This document shows, piece by piece, positions 46,387 through 59,045 of a stretch of 64,000 bases of DNA. A program made the translations under genes and the position numbers. Every line of letters begins with the position of its first letter. Position 1 is the first letter of the stretch. The notes under the pieces were generated by a model. The model had not been told where the DNA came from, searched no databases, and worked only from the letters and a program-made list of their open reading frames with translations. This DNA is from Galaxea fascicularis (lineage: Eukaryota > Cnidaria > Anthozoa > Scleractinia > Euphylliidae), in NCBI GenBank assembly GCA_948470475.1, contig OX419338.1, forward strand, positions 18,565,030 to 18,629,029. Direction: 5' to 3'.

Positions 46387-48975
46387 CTGGCCCCTGAAAA
46401 ATAAGGCAAACAACGAATGTCTTAAGCAATCTCGCATGTAATTTTTAAGAGGTAGAGTTTGCTGTTTTACAAGCTCTACGTACAAGTAAGAATTATTTCA
46501 GAAGGGAAGAAGATGTAGACGGATTGTACCATTAGCAATTGGCTCAAGTTCTCCAAGGTATTTTATGGAATATTCCATGATTTCGGACTGAAAATGGGTG
46601 TCGTCCTTTCCCGCTAAATTGATAAGCAAAAGAAGACCTCTCTGACTAATAATTTGGCCAAACTCGGTTGGTCATACAGAGAGCTTTAGTTAAAGAGAAC
46701 AATTTGAAGGGTTGCAAATTTGCTAATGTGAAAATACTCGCTATTTGATACGATATAACCTCTCAAGTCTCTAGCAAAGTGCATAGTGTTCATGAGAACA
46801 GTTACGTTTGTCGTTTTCACGATCAAACCACGAGTGGTTGAAGCCTTCCGGCCCACACAACTTCGCCAAGTGCCTGCCCAGTTCTTGATACATAATTCTT
46901 TTGATTATCATAGCAACGAACATAAAATGGCAAAGAACACTTGCCCTTTTCTCATATTCGTCCCTTAACTTTAGTAGTGGCGTCAACGTTTTCCAGTGTT
47001 TTTCTAGCTTCGACTCTCCTTTCCTCCACGTTCTTTGCAGGACTTCAGCCGCTTCGACGTAGTCGCTGCCAAGGTCTGTCAGCACTTCCCAAACTGGAAT
47101 GTAGGCTTGGTGGGGACCACGGTCAATTAAAGCCCAAGTGGAGTTGTAGGCCAGCATCTTTTCAAATATGATTGGGTTTGTGGCAGCTGGACCAATAGAA
47201 TGGACAGTCAAACTGTAGGTATTTTTTTTATCCTCTTCTTGTTCTGCTTCTTTTCTGCCACTGTTCCATTGGTGCTCTCCTTTCAAAGAGCCACCAATTC
47301 CACCCGCCCCTCCGATAAAACCACCTGAGAGTTGGCCTTGAAGCTTTCTTGTAGCTGCGTTAGTCAGGGTCGTCACCGTTTGTGTTTCCTCACTTTCAAC
47401 ATCAGCAACATTGAATAAGACGCCTCCAAGGGTTTGAGCTCCAGCGGGAATATGACTCCCAAACATTTCCATGAAACGAAGGGCATCATCGTCATTGACA
47501 ATAGCCCTAGCCTTTCTAAGTGCACTTCCAGACAGCTTCATTTCCTCTTCCTCTATTTGGAAACATTTCTTGGCGACCCAGATGACCTGAACTGCAGAGG
47601 CACTTGTAGAATGGCTTTTAACTGATCGCGTGTTGTCGTTTTCGTCTTCACTGCTGTATGCTCCTTTCAATTCTCCCACAAAGCCTTCATAAAATCCAAC
47701 AACGCTAAAACCAATGCTGGTGCTTGATGATTTCACGGTGTGTACGTATTTTGCCGCTGCTCTGCTTTCAGAAAATTTTAGGTAATCAAGCGTCATGGCG
47801 TCAATGGGGTTTGAAAGGCTGATGTTTGCAGGCATTAAGAGAATTTGCCTCCAAGCTGTTCGAGGTGGTTCATATTTGGAGTAATAGATTCCACAAAGAG
47901 CGCGACCACCACTGGCCTTGGCTACTACTTCAAGGTCACTTTTGTATGATTCTGCAGCTTCCAGGACATTGCTGTATTGTTCAATTATTCCATCCAGTTC
48001 CTTTAGCATCTGGTCTGGCGATGCGATATCTTGCTTGTTCCAATCTGACGGCAATTCGAGAAGCTTCATCATTTCTTCCATTTTCTCCTTGGTAGCCGTT
48101 TTTGCTTCGTCTTCCTCTTGGCTTGCCTTTTTTTTTGCGTCCTCCATTAAATTCTTGGCTTCTTCGAGCTTTTCTTTGTTAATCGTTTTCTCATCTGGTA
48201 GTTTCACATCAGGTGGAACGGCAGACGTTTCTCGATTGTAATCTTTTGCAACTTTTGCAAGCCGGCGAACTTCGTCCATCTCTCCTTTGCTCGCTTCCTC
48301 CCCTGACGCGTCTGACTTTCCTCCTTTTTTGCTTGGGTGGCACACCAGTTCCAGCTCCTCCTCGCTTAATCGACTGAGTGAGTGAAGTGATGGGGCTTTT
48401 TCCGTTAGTCTCTTAACCCATTGCTTCCTGACATCAATTCCTCTGGACGTTAACCCACCAAGCACTTCCAAACTCGGTCCCAATCTTCTTTTGACAATCC
48501 CCAATCCCTCTCCATCCAAAACCTCGGTAGAATTTAGATACAGAAATTGAGCGAGCTCTGGTACCGTCGTCAGATATTTCATCACCAGAGTGAGTCCTTC
48601 TAAAGCCAATCCATTCTCTTCCATCATCGTCCTCAGATCGTCGCTTAATGCGCAGCAGGAGACACTTTTTAGTTCGTACAGCAACTTGTCTTTCATCTTC
48701 GCTGAGTGTAAGGCGGAAATTTTCTTCTCCAGCACTCGAATCTCGCCTTCGCGTTTGAGGCGATCATGTTTCAGAACAGATTTAATTTCATTTTCTATAT
48801 CTTCAGGCAGCTTCTCTTCTTCGGCCTCTCTCTTTTTTCTTTCCTCCTCTTCCTCTCTCCTCGTATTTTTTTCCTTCTTCTTACCACCCCACCTCGCGTC
48901 CTGCCTAAATACAGACAAGGAAAGAAAAATTGAAGAAAGTCGACTAATCGAGTCCTCATGCCATTTCTTTTTCAT
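46067..48975 (-). CDS. MACPF-superfamily (perforin-like) protein, main exon plus 3' exons
   Basis: An open frame runs 48975-46771; the coding part of the main exon probably ends at 46941 (donor gcaa|gtgttc, conserved in the second copy at 63380). The 5' end is either the ATG at 48975 or a splice acceptor at 48904, which follows a strong polypyrimidine tract. Order: charged coiled coil (REEEEERKKREAEEE), a helical part, KEKMEEMMKLLELP, then GRALCGIYYSKYEPPRTAWR, and the MACPF signature FGSHIPAGAQTLGG. After it come a Gly-rich hairpin-like stretch and STWALIDRGPHQAYIPVWE. MACPF proteins can oligomerise into membrane pores, but related members are cytoplasmic and non-lytic. I see no signal peptide, which argues against a classical secreted toxin. 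Probable 3' exons: 46587-46530 and 46386 (or 46393)-46067, with stop at 46069. The link from main exon (phase 1) to 46587 (phase 0) is unresolved, so a small exon may be missing. Confidence 0.68.
46941..48904 (-). CDS. MACPF gene, main exon if spliced at both ends
   Basis: The 5' boundary follows a pyrimidine-rich run ending in tatttag; the 3' boundary is placed where similarity to the paralogous copy (63380 onward) turns from protein-like to intron-like. The exon would hold 654 whole codons. The MACPF signature lies near 47424-47468, and the acidic linker EEEEMKLSGSALRKA directly precedes it. Confidence 0.6.
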
Positions 48976-49539
48976 TTTACTCACTGCCAATAATAAAATT
49001 GACTACCTTTCTCTATTGCTCACAACAAATGCAAGACGCTCGTCAAAAATGAGCTGGCTAAAGAACCAAACCCTCCACAATATGTCAGAACCTCAGCAGT
49101 TATTGATGATCATTGCTGGTGACTCCGATAAAATCAACTGACACTTAAATGAAAACAATTATTTAACTCATTCTTGCTGCATATGTTATAACTATAGGAT
49201 ATCAGCACCCACTTTCAAAAGGTCTCTGGCGAAAAAAATATATAAAACGGGAAAATAAAGAGTCTGAAGTAAACGAATTGGGAAAAAAAACGAACGCGAA
49301 CGAGTAGTAAATCAAAACTCAAAACCCGTAAGGACGTTCCATCGTCTGCAGTGAAACCTGCCTCTGAAATGTGGGAATGGGGACATATCCAGCCAGGGTT
49401 CCGTAAAGCATCAACAGTAAACTAGTGAAGGAAGACCAAAGTATTTTTTTGCTTCTGTAAGTTTATGTTCTTATTTGCTGTACTATACTCTTTATATCTG
49501 GCAAAATAAAATTTCCAGAAGATACGGACCAAAAATAAT

Positions 49540-51170
49540 GTGCCCAAACACACCAGTGATCAAAACGAAAGCTATTTTGAAAACCTATGCAGGAAAGAAG
49601 ATAACGGCTAAAGGCAAACTACATGTTCGTGAGCAACAGAACAACCAAGCTCTCTTACAAAAAACTAACCAATACAAGGCGTTTAGAACAACATGTCGGA
49701 ACTTTTAATCGAATACAGCGAAACATTCCAGGGTGACATTGGCATGGCCCATCAAAGTCATCGAAAGAGAAACTCACGTTGCAAAATAAGCAAATCACCG
49801 CACGTTTTGCAAACCAAGGCTCGTCTGTTACACCTAAAGCCAAAGCTAGAAGTGGAATTAAAACGCCTGGGACTAGAAGGAATACTACACAAGGTAAAAT
49901 TCAGTGACTGGGCGACGCCTGTAGTACCAGGGTGTTCGCAATTGCCCCAGTGTAAAATTTATGGTGACTAAGTGAACACGGTAAATCACAACTGCAGGAC
50001 GAAACGTTTCACTCCTGCGCATGCACGATATTTTTTGTTGAGCTAACAGGAAAGTCTAAACTCACATAAATTGACCCCAAACAGGTCTATGACCATCACA
50101 TGAAAGTGGTTAAAGAATGAGAACAGTATTTTACATTAAAACTCGCGATCGGCAAGGGTTGTACCAATACAGAATGAATTAATGAATAAATAAATAAATA
50201 AATAAATAAATACATAAATACATCGTTTGGAACATGAGAAGCAATAAAAGTGAACCAGCTAATACAGGGACGCCTTCATCAAAGTAAACATTCTCATTAA
50301 ATCTGAATTCGTGTGCAAATAATTACGATATAGCGGGCGAATGTCCTGTGAGAATGAGCTAAAACCATGTTAAAGAGAAACCAGAGCCTTACAATACGGC
50401 TGCTTGATGTGAGGTGTTAATCCCACCAAAATAAGAGTTAAACTAACTCCATGATGGTCGTCTTGCAGTTGTCAAAATACAAACCTTGACCAGAAGTGTC
50501 CGCGGGATTAAATAGCCATAAGAAAAGTGTCAAAAGGATGCACAGGCTGCAAACTCAGACATGCAAATTCAAAAATTACGCCATTGTACACATTTGAGTG
50601 ACCAGTACGTCCATGACGACGCATTTGCATCAACTTTGCGGTAGGTGCTACTGTTAAATGCACACACATATAACCCTAGGTTACGCTGATGAACTCGACG
50701 CTGAGTACCACCAGAGTGAAGAAACTAAAGAAGCTTTGTAGCGTGCATGGCGAACCTAAACACTTTGTCACCAACAGGCCGGCCAGCAGACGAATTAAGA
50801 GCATTCATGCAAGACAGTGGCATCGAACGCACAAGGCCAGTCCCATACCATTCTGCCACAAGTGCATTTGTCGAGTGCTTAGGGTTCAGACCCTCAAGAA
50901 AGCTCTGCGTGCAACTACGACTGAAAAGAAGCCTCCGCCTTGAATGCTGGCAAACTTCCTTCTGTCCTACAGAAAGACACCACATGCAATGATAGGAGGG
51001 CTACCCTCCATGTTCTTGACAAGGCAAAAACACCTAACAAGACTAGTTGCTCTAAAGCCTAGACTTGACTCACTATGTTATTCGAAGTCAGAATCGCAGC
51101 GAATGCAGTTTGGCGACAACACCTTAATTAACTCACAGAGTCTGCTACAACTGCGAACACCAACATAGGA
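49540..51170 (+). mobile_element. decayed Ty3/Gypsy-type retrotransposon
   Basis: In order: a segment like the end of the protease region (AILKTYAGKKITAKGKLHV, near 49590-49650); the start of RT with LKRLGLEGILHKVKFSDWAT near 49860-49920 (families usually read EGI-x-EPVxxSDWATPIV); then, after about 750 bases without recognisable domains, integrase core remains near 50730-51070 in several frames (FRAFMQ-like ELRAFMQDSGIERTRP, PYHSATSAF, LKKALR, ANFLLSYRKTPHAM). No LTRs recognised. Most of RT and RNase H is missing. Confidence 0.68.
50176..50222. repeat. (AAAT)n microsatellite
   Basis: A run of AAAT/AATA tetramers with a few substitutions at both edges, within the Gypsy relic. Confidence 0.85.
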
Positions 51171-52384
51171 GACTCTGTGTTACAACCAAACGCAACAGCG
51201 TGCATAGCAACACCACAATTGACAAGTTAGGTTGGGAGTGCGTGCATTACCACGAGCGCGTACATATAATGACGCTGAGAATACACTGACCACAGACAAA
51301 CCTATCAGCATCAGCCCTCACAAGTCCTCAAGCAGTTAGAGGGAGATAATTCCGAGCAGTGACACCCTGTAGATGTTATCCTATTGGGCTACGGACACCA
51401 TGAGGTAGACTGCACTATTGACTTTGTGTGTTATTGGAGGAAAGAATGTCATGATGTGACGAATGTTTGTCAGCTGTATTCTGTATGCTATAAGCGAGCA
51501 CATACCGTGCGAGATCTATCTATTTTTTAGTTGAGAAATATTTCATCTATTGCAAAATGAAGGAAGACCATAGGTAAAAAGGGATCAAAAGGCGAATTTT
51601 ATTGACAGAAATTGCGTGCATGTTTTCCCACGTATTTATCAACAGGCTTGTTTTTTTAACGTTCTCAAAGATACTTGTAATTGAGTCTAAAATATCGTTA
51701 AAATAGGATAAAAGGAACGATCGAAGTCAAACAGTTGCAACGACTTGAAAGCAGTCTGCATACAGTAGTAAACTAGTATAAACAAACTTACCATAGCTGG
51801 AGCGAATATTATTTCGATTAAAGACGAGTGTTTTCACGAAATTAGAAAAACTTGAATTAAATCATCATCTAAATCGGCTTAATTCAAAATCAATAATATT
51901 AAACAACCAACGACAATTCTTGGAAATAACGTGAGACGATGTCAGACGATTTTAAGGTGGTTCGTAACAGTTTTCAGGCTTTGTTAAGGACCGCACAGAG
52001 GGAGGGGCCAGTGGGGGTCAGGCCCCCCTACTTTTTGTGGCCAAAAAATATTAAAATAAGTAAAATAATTTCCAAAAATGAAAAGTACTTTCACGGGATA
52101 ATAGTGGTCGGCTAAAGCTGGCGGACCATCCAGATGGAATAAGTCTTATGAACTTAGCCCCACCCCTCAGTCTGTCAGTTGAAGAAACGGGAACGGCCCT
52201 GCACTGTAAAAATTGCTCGGCGGGCCCTGTTTGTGCTGTACGTCCTGAAATCAAAATTTCCGAAAGAAGACTAGCGTCGATTTCTTTGACAGTACAACGT
52301 CGGCAAAAGTTTATTTTCTTATTGGTATCCCTTAAACAACGGCTGTTAAAATGACATAAACGCTACTAAGATGTAAAGCTTAGC

Positions 52385-52503
52385 TATGGGATCGCTCTGA
52401 CAAAGGGCTAACGTTCGAAACGTCAGCTTTTAGAAACCCTGTACGGTAGTCAATTCATATTATCAATTCCGTTGATAAAACCAAATTTTTTTTCTACAAC
52501 TGC

Positions 52504-52539
<36 letters not shown>

Positions 52540-52546
52540 CACCCTC
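52385..52546 (+). repeat. Penelope-type repeat fragment, third copy
   Basis: Plus-strand copy of the family at 7.8 kb. The core at 52394-52427 reads GCTCTGACAAAGGGCTAACG then TTCGAAACGTCAGC; GCT before and AGC after can pair as stem I. One core position (G8) is A, so self-cleavage is unlikely in this copy. It ends with TTTCTTTAGAAACTACACCC. Confidence 0.62.
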
Positions 52547-53357
52547 TATATATTAGTGTTAAGTTTGTTTTGATTTAATATAAATGTTTCCCTTAGTCTG
52601 TAGGGCTACCATTCCTACCACTTTCAGTTGGCATAAGGCCACAACACAAGAATGTTTTTTCGGCATGTGTCTTTGTGGATGAAACGGCCAGTCTCTTCAC
52701 TTGGTGCTTAATCCTCAAATGATGGGGTCTGACTATAGACAGAAAGCAGTAGCATTTATAGTGAGGAGTGCCAAAGCAGATTGTCAATGCAATAGGGGCA
52801 AGTGGCGTAACGTATTGTTGGTACTTTGTTGAACAGATAACCTGCTACATAAGTTTCTTCCCAATGCGTTGGCAGCTAAGCAAACCTAACACGATTTCAA
52901 ATGAGCTACTATACCATGTTATACCGTGTTCAATCAATGCATTTTTGTCAAAAAAGTACTAGATTTTGTACAACGTATATAATCTAAAAACATCAAAACA
53001 ACACTTACATCGTGGTTGGGTCCAAATGAAGAGGAGCTTGGAAATGCCTTGCGTAAAAACAATGAAAGAAGATGTAAGACAAGGAACAATCAAAGGCACA
53101 TGACTAAAGGCTTAAAGCACGAATCTTACATTAATTCTTTCCAACCAAGAACAACTCACTGACTTTCGCTGTAGATCTTAAATACCCTCATAACAGGAAT
53201 TACATGTCACTCTGTCAATGAAGGGTGGGGTTTGAATAGTCCGTTTTACAGTGTAGTTTATTGACTGAAGGTAGGAGGATACGGTGATTTGATGGCTGTG
53301 TCAAAGGTGGTGCAATTTTAATGACGTATAGATAACGTTTAGGAAAAAAAGTTATTG

Positions 53358-53571
53358 TCATTCTGCTCTGAAGCCAAGGGTGTAGCCTTGTGGTTTTGAG
53401 TTTGAAACGCAACACTGAATAGCTTTGCTTGAAGGTACGTCTATTAACTTGTTTTTATTCCTTGTTGGAAATCTGATCTCTTGATTGAGGAATGTTCCCT
53501 CAGGGTTCTCAATAGAACTTTGAACAAACGTTGCTGTGCTATCTTCAGCCGTAACATTGAAGTACATGGCC
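53358..53571 (-). CDS. possible orphan exon, unknown protein
   Basis: A 69-residue frame starting right after a ggcttag acceptor-like site reads MYFNVTAEDSTATFVQSSIE, then IRFPTRNKNKLIDVPSSKAI and GYTLGFRAE before a stop. Its mixed, non-repetitive composition and natural-looking end suggest a last exon, but I recognise no family and no partner exons upstream. It is on the same strand as the MACPF gene. Could be chance. Confidence 0.22.
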
Positions 53572-54385
53572 TAAGCCTTCTACTGATCAGGCGCTTTTAC
53601 AGCCGTTACACTAACTAGTAACATCCGTGACAGGTGTTTTGGGTTATGGGTTCAACTGAAAACCCTGGTTCCCTCGACTGGAAAAAGGATCCAATCGCAG
53701 TTGTGACAAGCAGAAAATTCTAGCATAACAGTTCGAAACTATTCCTCAGTTTAATTAGATCAGGTTGGAGTGCAATGCATATTAATGGTGAATAGCATTG
53801 CTGCCTTTTAATGTATTCATAATTGTCTCCTACGTCACGCTTGATTCATGGATAACTGATAAAGTGGCATCACTACTTGTTTACAGCTGCAGAGTCATAT
53901 TTCTTCGCGGGACGCAAACGAAGTCTATCAGTGGGCTGAGGTTCAGCTATAACGATGGATTTGTTGCATGCACGGGTGTTCTCACCCTGGGTGACCCCAT
54001 AAAAACCTGCTCGATCATGTCTTTGTGGGCGTAATTAGCCCCCTTCGGCCATACTTCAGCTGAAGGTTCTCGTAAGTCTCGATTACGGTATCGCTGACTT
54101 GTAGGGGAAGAGAAACGTAAAGAAATCGTTAACAAGTTATGAAATATTGCTCTCAAAGAAACAGGATAAGAGAGAGCAAAGTAATTCGTTCAATGTTTGG
54201 AAGTCTGCAGAACTTTCAAAACTTCCTGTTTGTCATTGACATTGTACAATTGTTTAACAAAATATGGAAAAAAAATGTTGGCCCCAATCACGAGATTACG
54301 TTTTCAAAAGGGAATAAAAGTAAATTTTGAATGCAATTATTGAAGAGATGGTTGAGTAGAGATGAGCATAAACTTCCTGTCTATC

Positions 54386-54418
54386 ACTACTTCTACTACT
54401 ACTACTGCTACTACTACT
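54386..54418. repeat. (CTA)n microsatellite
   Basis: CTACTTCTACTACTACTACT followed by further trinucleotide copies with single changes. Confidence 0.8.
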
Positions 54419-56895
54419 TTGGAACAGTTCCAAATCACTAGATCATATTTTCAATAAAGAATAAAAACAGCCTAACACTATACCGTGGAAAAGCCATTCA
54501 AAATAGCATGCTGAAAAAATACTAAGTTAACGAACTGTCCAGAACAAGACAACGACACACTCTTTTCTCTTTTTAATTACCCTGTAGGCACCTTTTTATT
54601 ACACCATAATTTCTCATCATTTTTTAATCAAACCGAATAAAGAGCAATTTTAACGTGGAATAAAAACAAATCTTAAACAAAGACGATTGAAGAACTAGTT
54701 ATCGTTGGATCTTTGTTTCAACCTCATCTCAGTCAGGTCCAGTCAGACCACATAAAAACTAGAAGATATTTCGGATTGAAAGAAAGTTATAAATAACCAC
54801 TGAGAAAACTTTAAACCTAACAAATTACCAGAGAGGCTTTTGATGCATTCTTTCAAGCGAAAGCCTTTCTTTTATTTCAAGTTTATTTTTGAGGTAGGAA
54901 AAAAATCGCTATAAAATTCTAGTTCGACGTTTTCACTGGTGTAAAATTTAGCCGCATTATCTTTTATTTCATTAACCTTTGTTCCAAATATCAACATGTT
55001 TATTCTCCTTACATTTCTAACTGACTTCGTATGTTACATGTAGGGAGAATTTATATAAAAGTTAACTCAACTGATCCCAGGTGATCATTTCCCGCCTTCT
55101 CATGTCTTGCATGCTTGACGAACTATCAGTAGTGATATGGTAGGGAGAGGTTAGATTGTGGTCACTATTGAATTGTTTGACTGATACGTTCGCATACATT
55201 TTCATCGTTTGTGAGTTTTATGAACCCGACCCATGACAGGAAATTGAAGCGTGTTCGCCTTCGCAATTGCTATCCAATAAAGGTATTAATTACACCTTTT
55301 AGAATACTTGCTGAACTTTTAATTTCATGTAGACGCTAAAGATTGGAGTTAGTGTCTCAATTAAAGTATCAATCGGAAAAACTTACTATATACCGGCTTT
55401 CCAACAAATTTTTCAATTAAAGTTTTTGAGAATTGCGTTAAGCACAAAATAAGAACAGCTAAAGCAAAATTCACTTTCGTTGCGACAGTTCTCGGCATGC
55501 ATTTCCATCGAACGTTAAATAGCTACTTGAATGGGTTTCAGAGCTTATGATTCTGTTCCAACTTTTTTTACCAATCTGATCGGCTTGGTGTGGTTGTTTT
55601 TCTACGCCAACAATTTATTTCACAGGTCTGCTAGTTTCCCCACACATCAGTGAAACGTTGTCGAGAATCGGTTCTTAACTCATAATGATGTCATTCTCTC
55701 TCGGGTTGAGTCAATAGTGAAATAAGTCAACTACTGTCAGAACATCCATCTAGCTAGTGTGTTTCCTCTTACATTGTTTAGAGAAAACATCAACCTTTTA
55801 AAAGTCAACTGAACTATAATGAATTCTGAATATTTTTTAAGGTTTGGCTCCTAATACTTCAACATCCACCCGAGCAAAAGCCCACGCACTTGAACAACGG
55901 ATACTGAGATCTGAGGGGCTTTAAAAAGGCGAAGGATTTTATAATTGACCTGCGCAGAGATTGTTACACGTGATAAGGAAAAGTCAACTTTTAAAAATAT
56001 CAAGAATCAGTGTGCAAGCACCGAATGGAAGGAACGAGAAGAAATAGGTTAATTTTTCTTGTGTAGTTCATCTAGTTGAACCAATATGTGGCTAGTAGGA
56101 CTTTAATGCATGTATGCACTTGTGTAGCTTTTATGCGCTTTAACCCTAAAGGCCAAATGATGAATTGATAGGCGCCAATGGACAAACATGTTAATTGCTT
56201 TCATGTTTTGTTACCAAAATTAATAATCTGGTATGTCGTCAAGAAAATGTAAACGAATTGCTGACAGGTTTGAATGAAGCTAAGGCAGGTACTTAAGTTC
56301 AATATTAGCTCATAGGTGTTGATTTCGCTCGTATATTTTCATGTTATTGCAAGAAACAATTCGATGACGATTTTCTATCATCTGTAATTCAAAATAAACC
56401 GGTCTATTCCCTTTTAAAGTCGGGACAGAACAATTTGCAGAGTTTTCATTGGTAGGCTACAAGTCTGCTTGCTTAAGTTTTACAAAATCTTGCCATCGTT
56501 TCAGCATGGCGTTTGCTTTTTTTCTGCCCAGCCAGTGCTCGGTTACGCCGTAAAACCGTATCCTATGCAATCAGACCATTCGCTTTGTCTGGTACATATA
56601 AGTTGCTGCAGCCACCAAAACACATCTGGAAGGGATTTCCCGATAGTTCGCATTACCTATCGCACTCTGATCTCTCCAATGAAGCAGATGAGAATGAAAG
56701 ATCTTTTGTTTCCGGGTTGACGTCAAAAATAGCCGCTCGAGCAATTATTTCCAAACTTCTCCCAAACTTGATCATGAAACAAGATGGTGGTGTTTTAGGC
56801 CGTAAATTCGATACTTCACCGAACCACAGAAATTGGAGGATTAAACCGAATCCAAAATTTTTCCATAAAAATACCTCAAATGATTAAAAAAAAAG

Positions 56896-57027
56896 AGTAG
56901 TCCTATTTGACCGTATTTCCAGTTAAACTCGCTGGTTCAATTACAAAGCGAATTAAATTTCAAACTTGACTCGCGTTGTAATTGTACGGTGAATTTGACT
57001 GGAAAAGTCGGTCAAATAGGACTCATC
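56896..57027. mobile_element. ~132-bp palindromic MITE
   Basis: GAGTAGTCCTATTTGACCG on the left pairs with CGGTCAAATAGGACTCATC on the right; AGTTAAACTCGC and GTGAATTTGACT extend the stem. Almost the whole element is stem. Confidence 0.72.
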
Positions 57028-57754
57028 TGTTCCCTGTGACAAAGGTAGACATGTAAAGCCTTGGTTATTTCTATTTACATGTTATTTTTCGATTTCTTTT
57101 ATCTTCGTTTGAATTTTCACCCAAAGAAACATAAAACGGTTAAAGTTCAACGTAGTCTCTAGTGTATGAGGTAAAAGTACAGCCTTTTGGTCTGCGAAAC
57201 ACAAGTTAAGAGATTACGTATCAATGTTCTACTTTGCCCTAACTGTTACAAATTATATGCCTAAAAAATGCTGGTAAATCATAAAACGTAAAATGATGTT
57301 TTGGTCTTCGAAGACTGAGACTTACATTCTATGATAATCAGACAAATTTACTGCATCAAAAATTGAATAGGATTAACTGACGACAACCTTGAAAGTAAAA
57401 TGTCATAGAGAGACAGGAAAAAAGAAAGTAGACAATTGCACTCTCAGTCCTAAATCATTTGATACCCCTTAATTAATCTGGTTCAGCTGCGTCAATAAAG
57501 ACCCATAGTTAAGAATGCTCAATCTTTCGTTGAAGAAAGATTGCCTCACGATCCAAAGGAATGTCTGCGTAGGTGGCTAACAATCTATTTGATGTTATCT
57601 TCCTGCAATCCATCGTACGGCTGGCAGGAAGTTATTCCACTCAACCCGAACGGAACTCTTTACTCTCTTTATCATTGCACATTAACCGGTTATTGCTTTG
57701 AAAACAGGAAGGGCTGCTACTACGTTCTCCCTGTGCAAGAAACTTCGTAAAGCT

Positions 57755-59045
57755 GTATTCATCACTTATATGACTTTGAGGACGATAATCATTAAACAAT
57801 GGGTACTTAATTGTCTCGAAGTCAGAAGCCTTCAAAAAACGAAACTCATGATCCTTGGCAGCCGACAAATGACTGCCAAAGTAACTTACTCCTTAGACTG
57901 TACCGGCTCGCTCCAGACCTTTCGTTTGATGAGTGTTCGCATTCTCGAACAACGCAAAATCCCGGGGGGAGCCCGGAGTGCTCCTCGGATTTCTTGGAAG
58001 GGGTGTGCCGCCCGGTTCTCAGACCAAAACAGTCTATTTCCAACACCCGTTTTCAGACCTGAAGTTGCGGTTAGAATTCTCATATTGGCTTTGTTGTAGC
58101 GTATTTAGGATTCGCATCAGTGCCGAATTCAACTGATAATTGGTAAAACTCAGCTCAAATGATATATTTTCGCTACTTCTCTCTCTCTCTATTATTCATC
58201 TGTAGTTGAAAAGAGAAATATGTTTATACGCTCTCGTTGTTCCCTTGAAAACGATACCCGATTGAAGACCATAACGATCAAAATCTATACCCGTCTTCAA
58301 ACTAAAACGGTTCAAAAACCATCCCGTTTGGGGTGGTACATACTAGGCCTGTATAGCTTATATAGGGGAATGCCCCCCGGGAGGGGGGAGGGCACAAAAT
58401 CGGCCGTTTTGCAGCGTAATGACTTCCGCCGCTTTCTTTTGGAGAAGGAACTCGAACCCAAGCCTGCGAGAGACCTTGGCGTGATACTAGATGCAAATTG
58501 AAAATTTAACAAGCCTATTGTCTTCACTATGTCCTCATGCATGTCGCGACTAATCGTGTGAAGCATGCCTTTGATAAATGCGCTTCGATGATTATTATTA
58601 ATGCCCTTGTCTTTAGCAAGCTGTTTTATTGTGCTTCTGTTTGGAGCAACACCACTCAAGCTAATCTGGATAAGCTCCAAGCGATAGAAAATTTTGCATG
58701 TCGTATATTGTGTGTGGCGCTAGAACATTTGATCACATAACGCCTTTGCTGGTTAAGTTAGGTCGGTAACAGCTTTATTGTCAGCTTGCCGTCTTAGCTT
58801 ATAAGTGCATGACGGGATGTGTCCCAGAGTATTTGCTTGTTGGAAGATCAAGGACCACCAGAAATTCACAGCTCCCGAATATACCTCTTTTCTGCTCTGC
58901 CAGTGGCCAATATCGAGCGACGTCTCTGTGGGGACTGAGCTTCAGCCTACACTCAAATTGAGGGAATCCGTGACTGTTTTTAAGCATCTTGTCAGCCGTG
59001 AAGCTAACGGAACAAAGGATCTTCATAATGCCATGTTATGTTATG
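57755..59045 (+). pseudogene. decayed non-LTR retrotransposon RT fragments
   Basis: Pieces in shifting frames recall the C-terminal half of a Jockey/CR1-type RT: LQKTKLMILGSRQMTAK (57825-57880), LEPKPARDLGVILD (58450-58495), NRVKHAFDKCASMIIINALV and YCASVWSNTTQANLDKLQAI (58550-58690), then a tail with VTVFKHLVSR near 58970. The order matches the family; stops and frameshifts are frequent. A G-rich element at 57960-58385 interrupts it. Different and more decayed than the LINE at 60.5 kb. Confidence 0.7.
57960..58385. mobile_element. G-rich-ended element inserted in a LINE relic
   Basis: Bounded by TCCCGGGGGGAGCCCG on the left and ATGCCCCCCGGGAG on the right. The LINE pieces resume on the right side at 58440, which supports an insertion. 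Interior non-coding. Confidence 0.55.

Larger units (their letters stand above)
52547..56895. other. intergenic stretch, mostly unrecognised
   Basis: Apart from the possible orphan exon at 53358-53571 and the (CTA)n run, I see no gene or clear repeat. The 124-codon plus frame at 56513-56887 has no motif, no supporting splice context and unbalanced composition; left uncalled. Confidence 0.45.

Noticed and set aside
48590..49141. 183-codon plus-strand frame rich in Ser/Phe
   Set aside because: Antisense shadow of the Glu/Lys-rich coiled coil of the MACPF gene (GAA/GAG and AAG codons read as TTC/CTT).
56513..56887. 124-codon plus-strand frame
   Set aside because: No recognisable family, and an overlapping frame of 83 codons is equally open; insufficient support.
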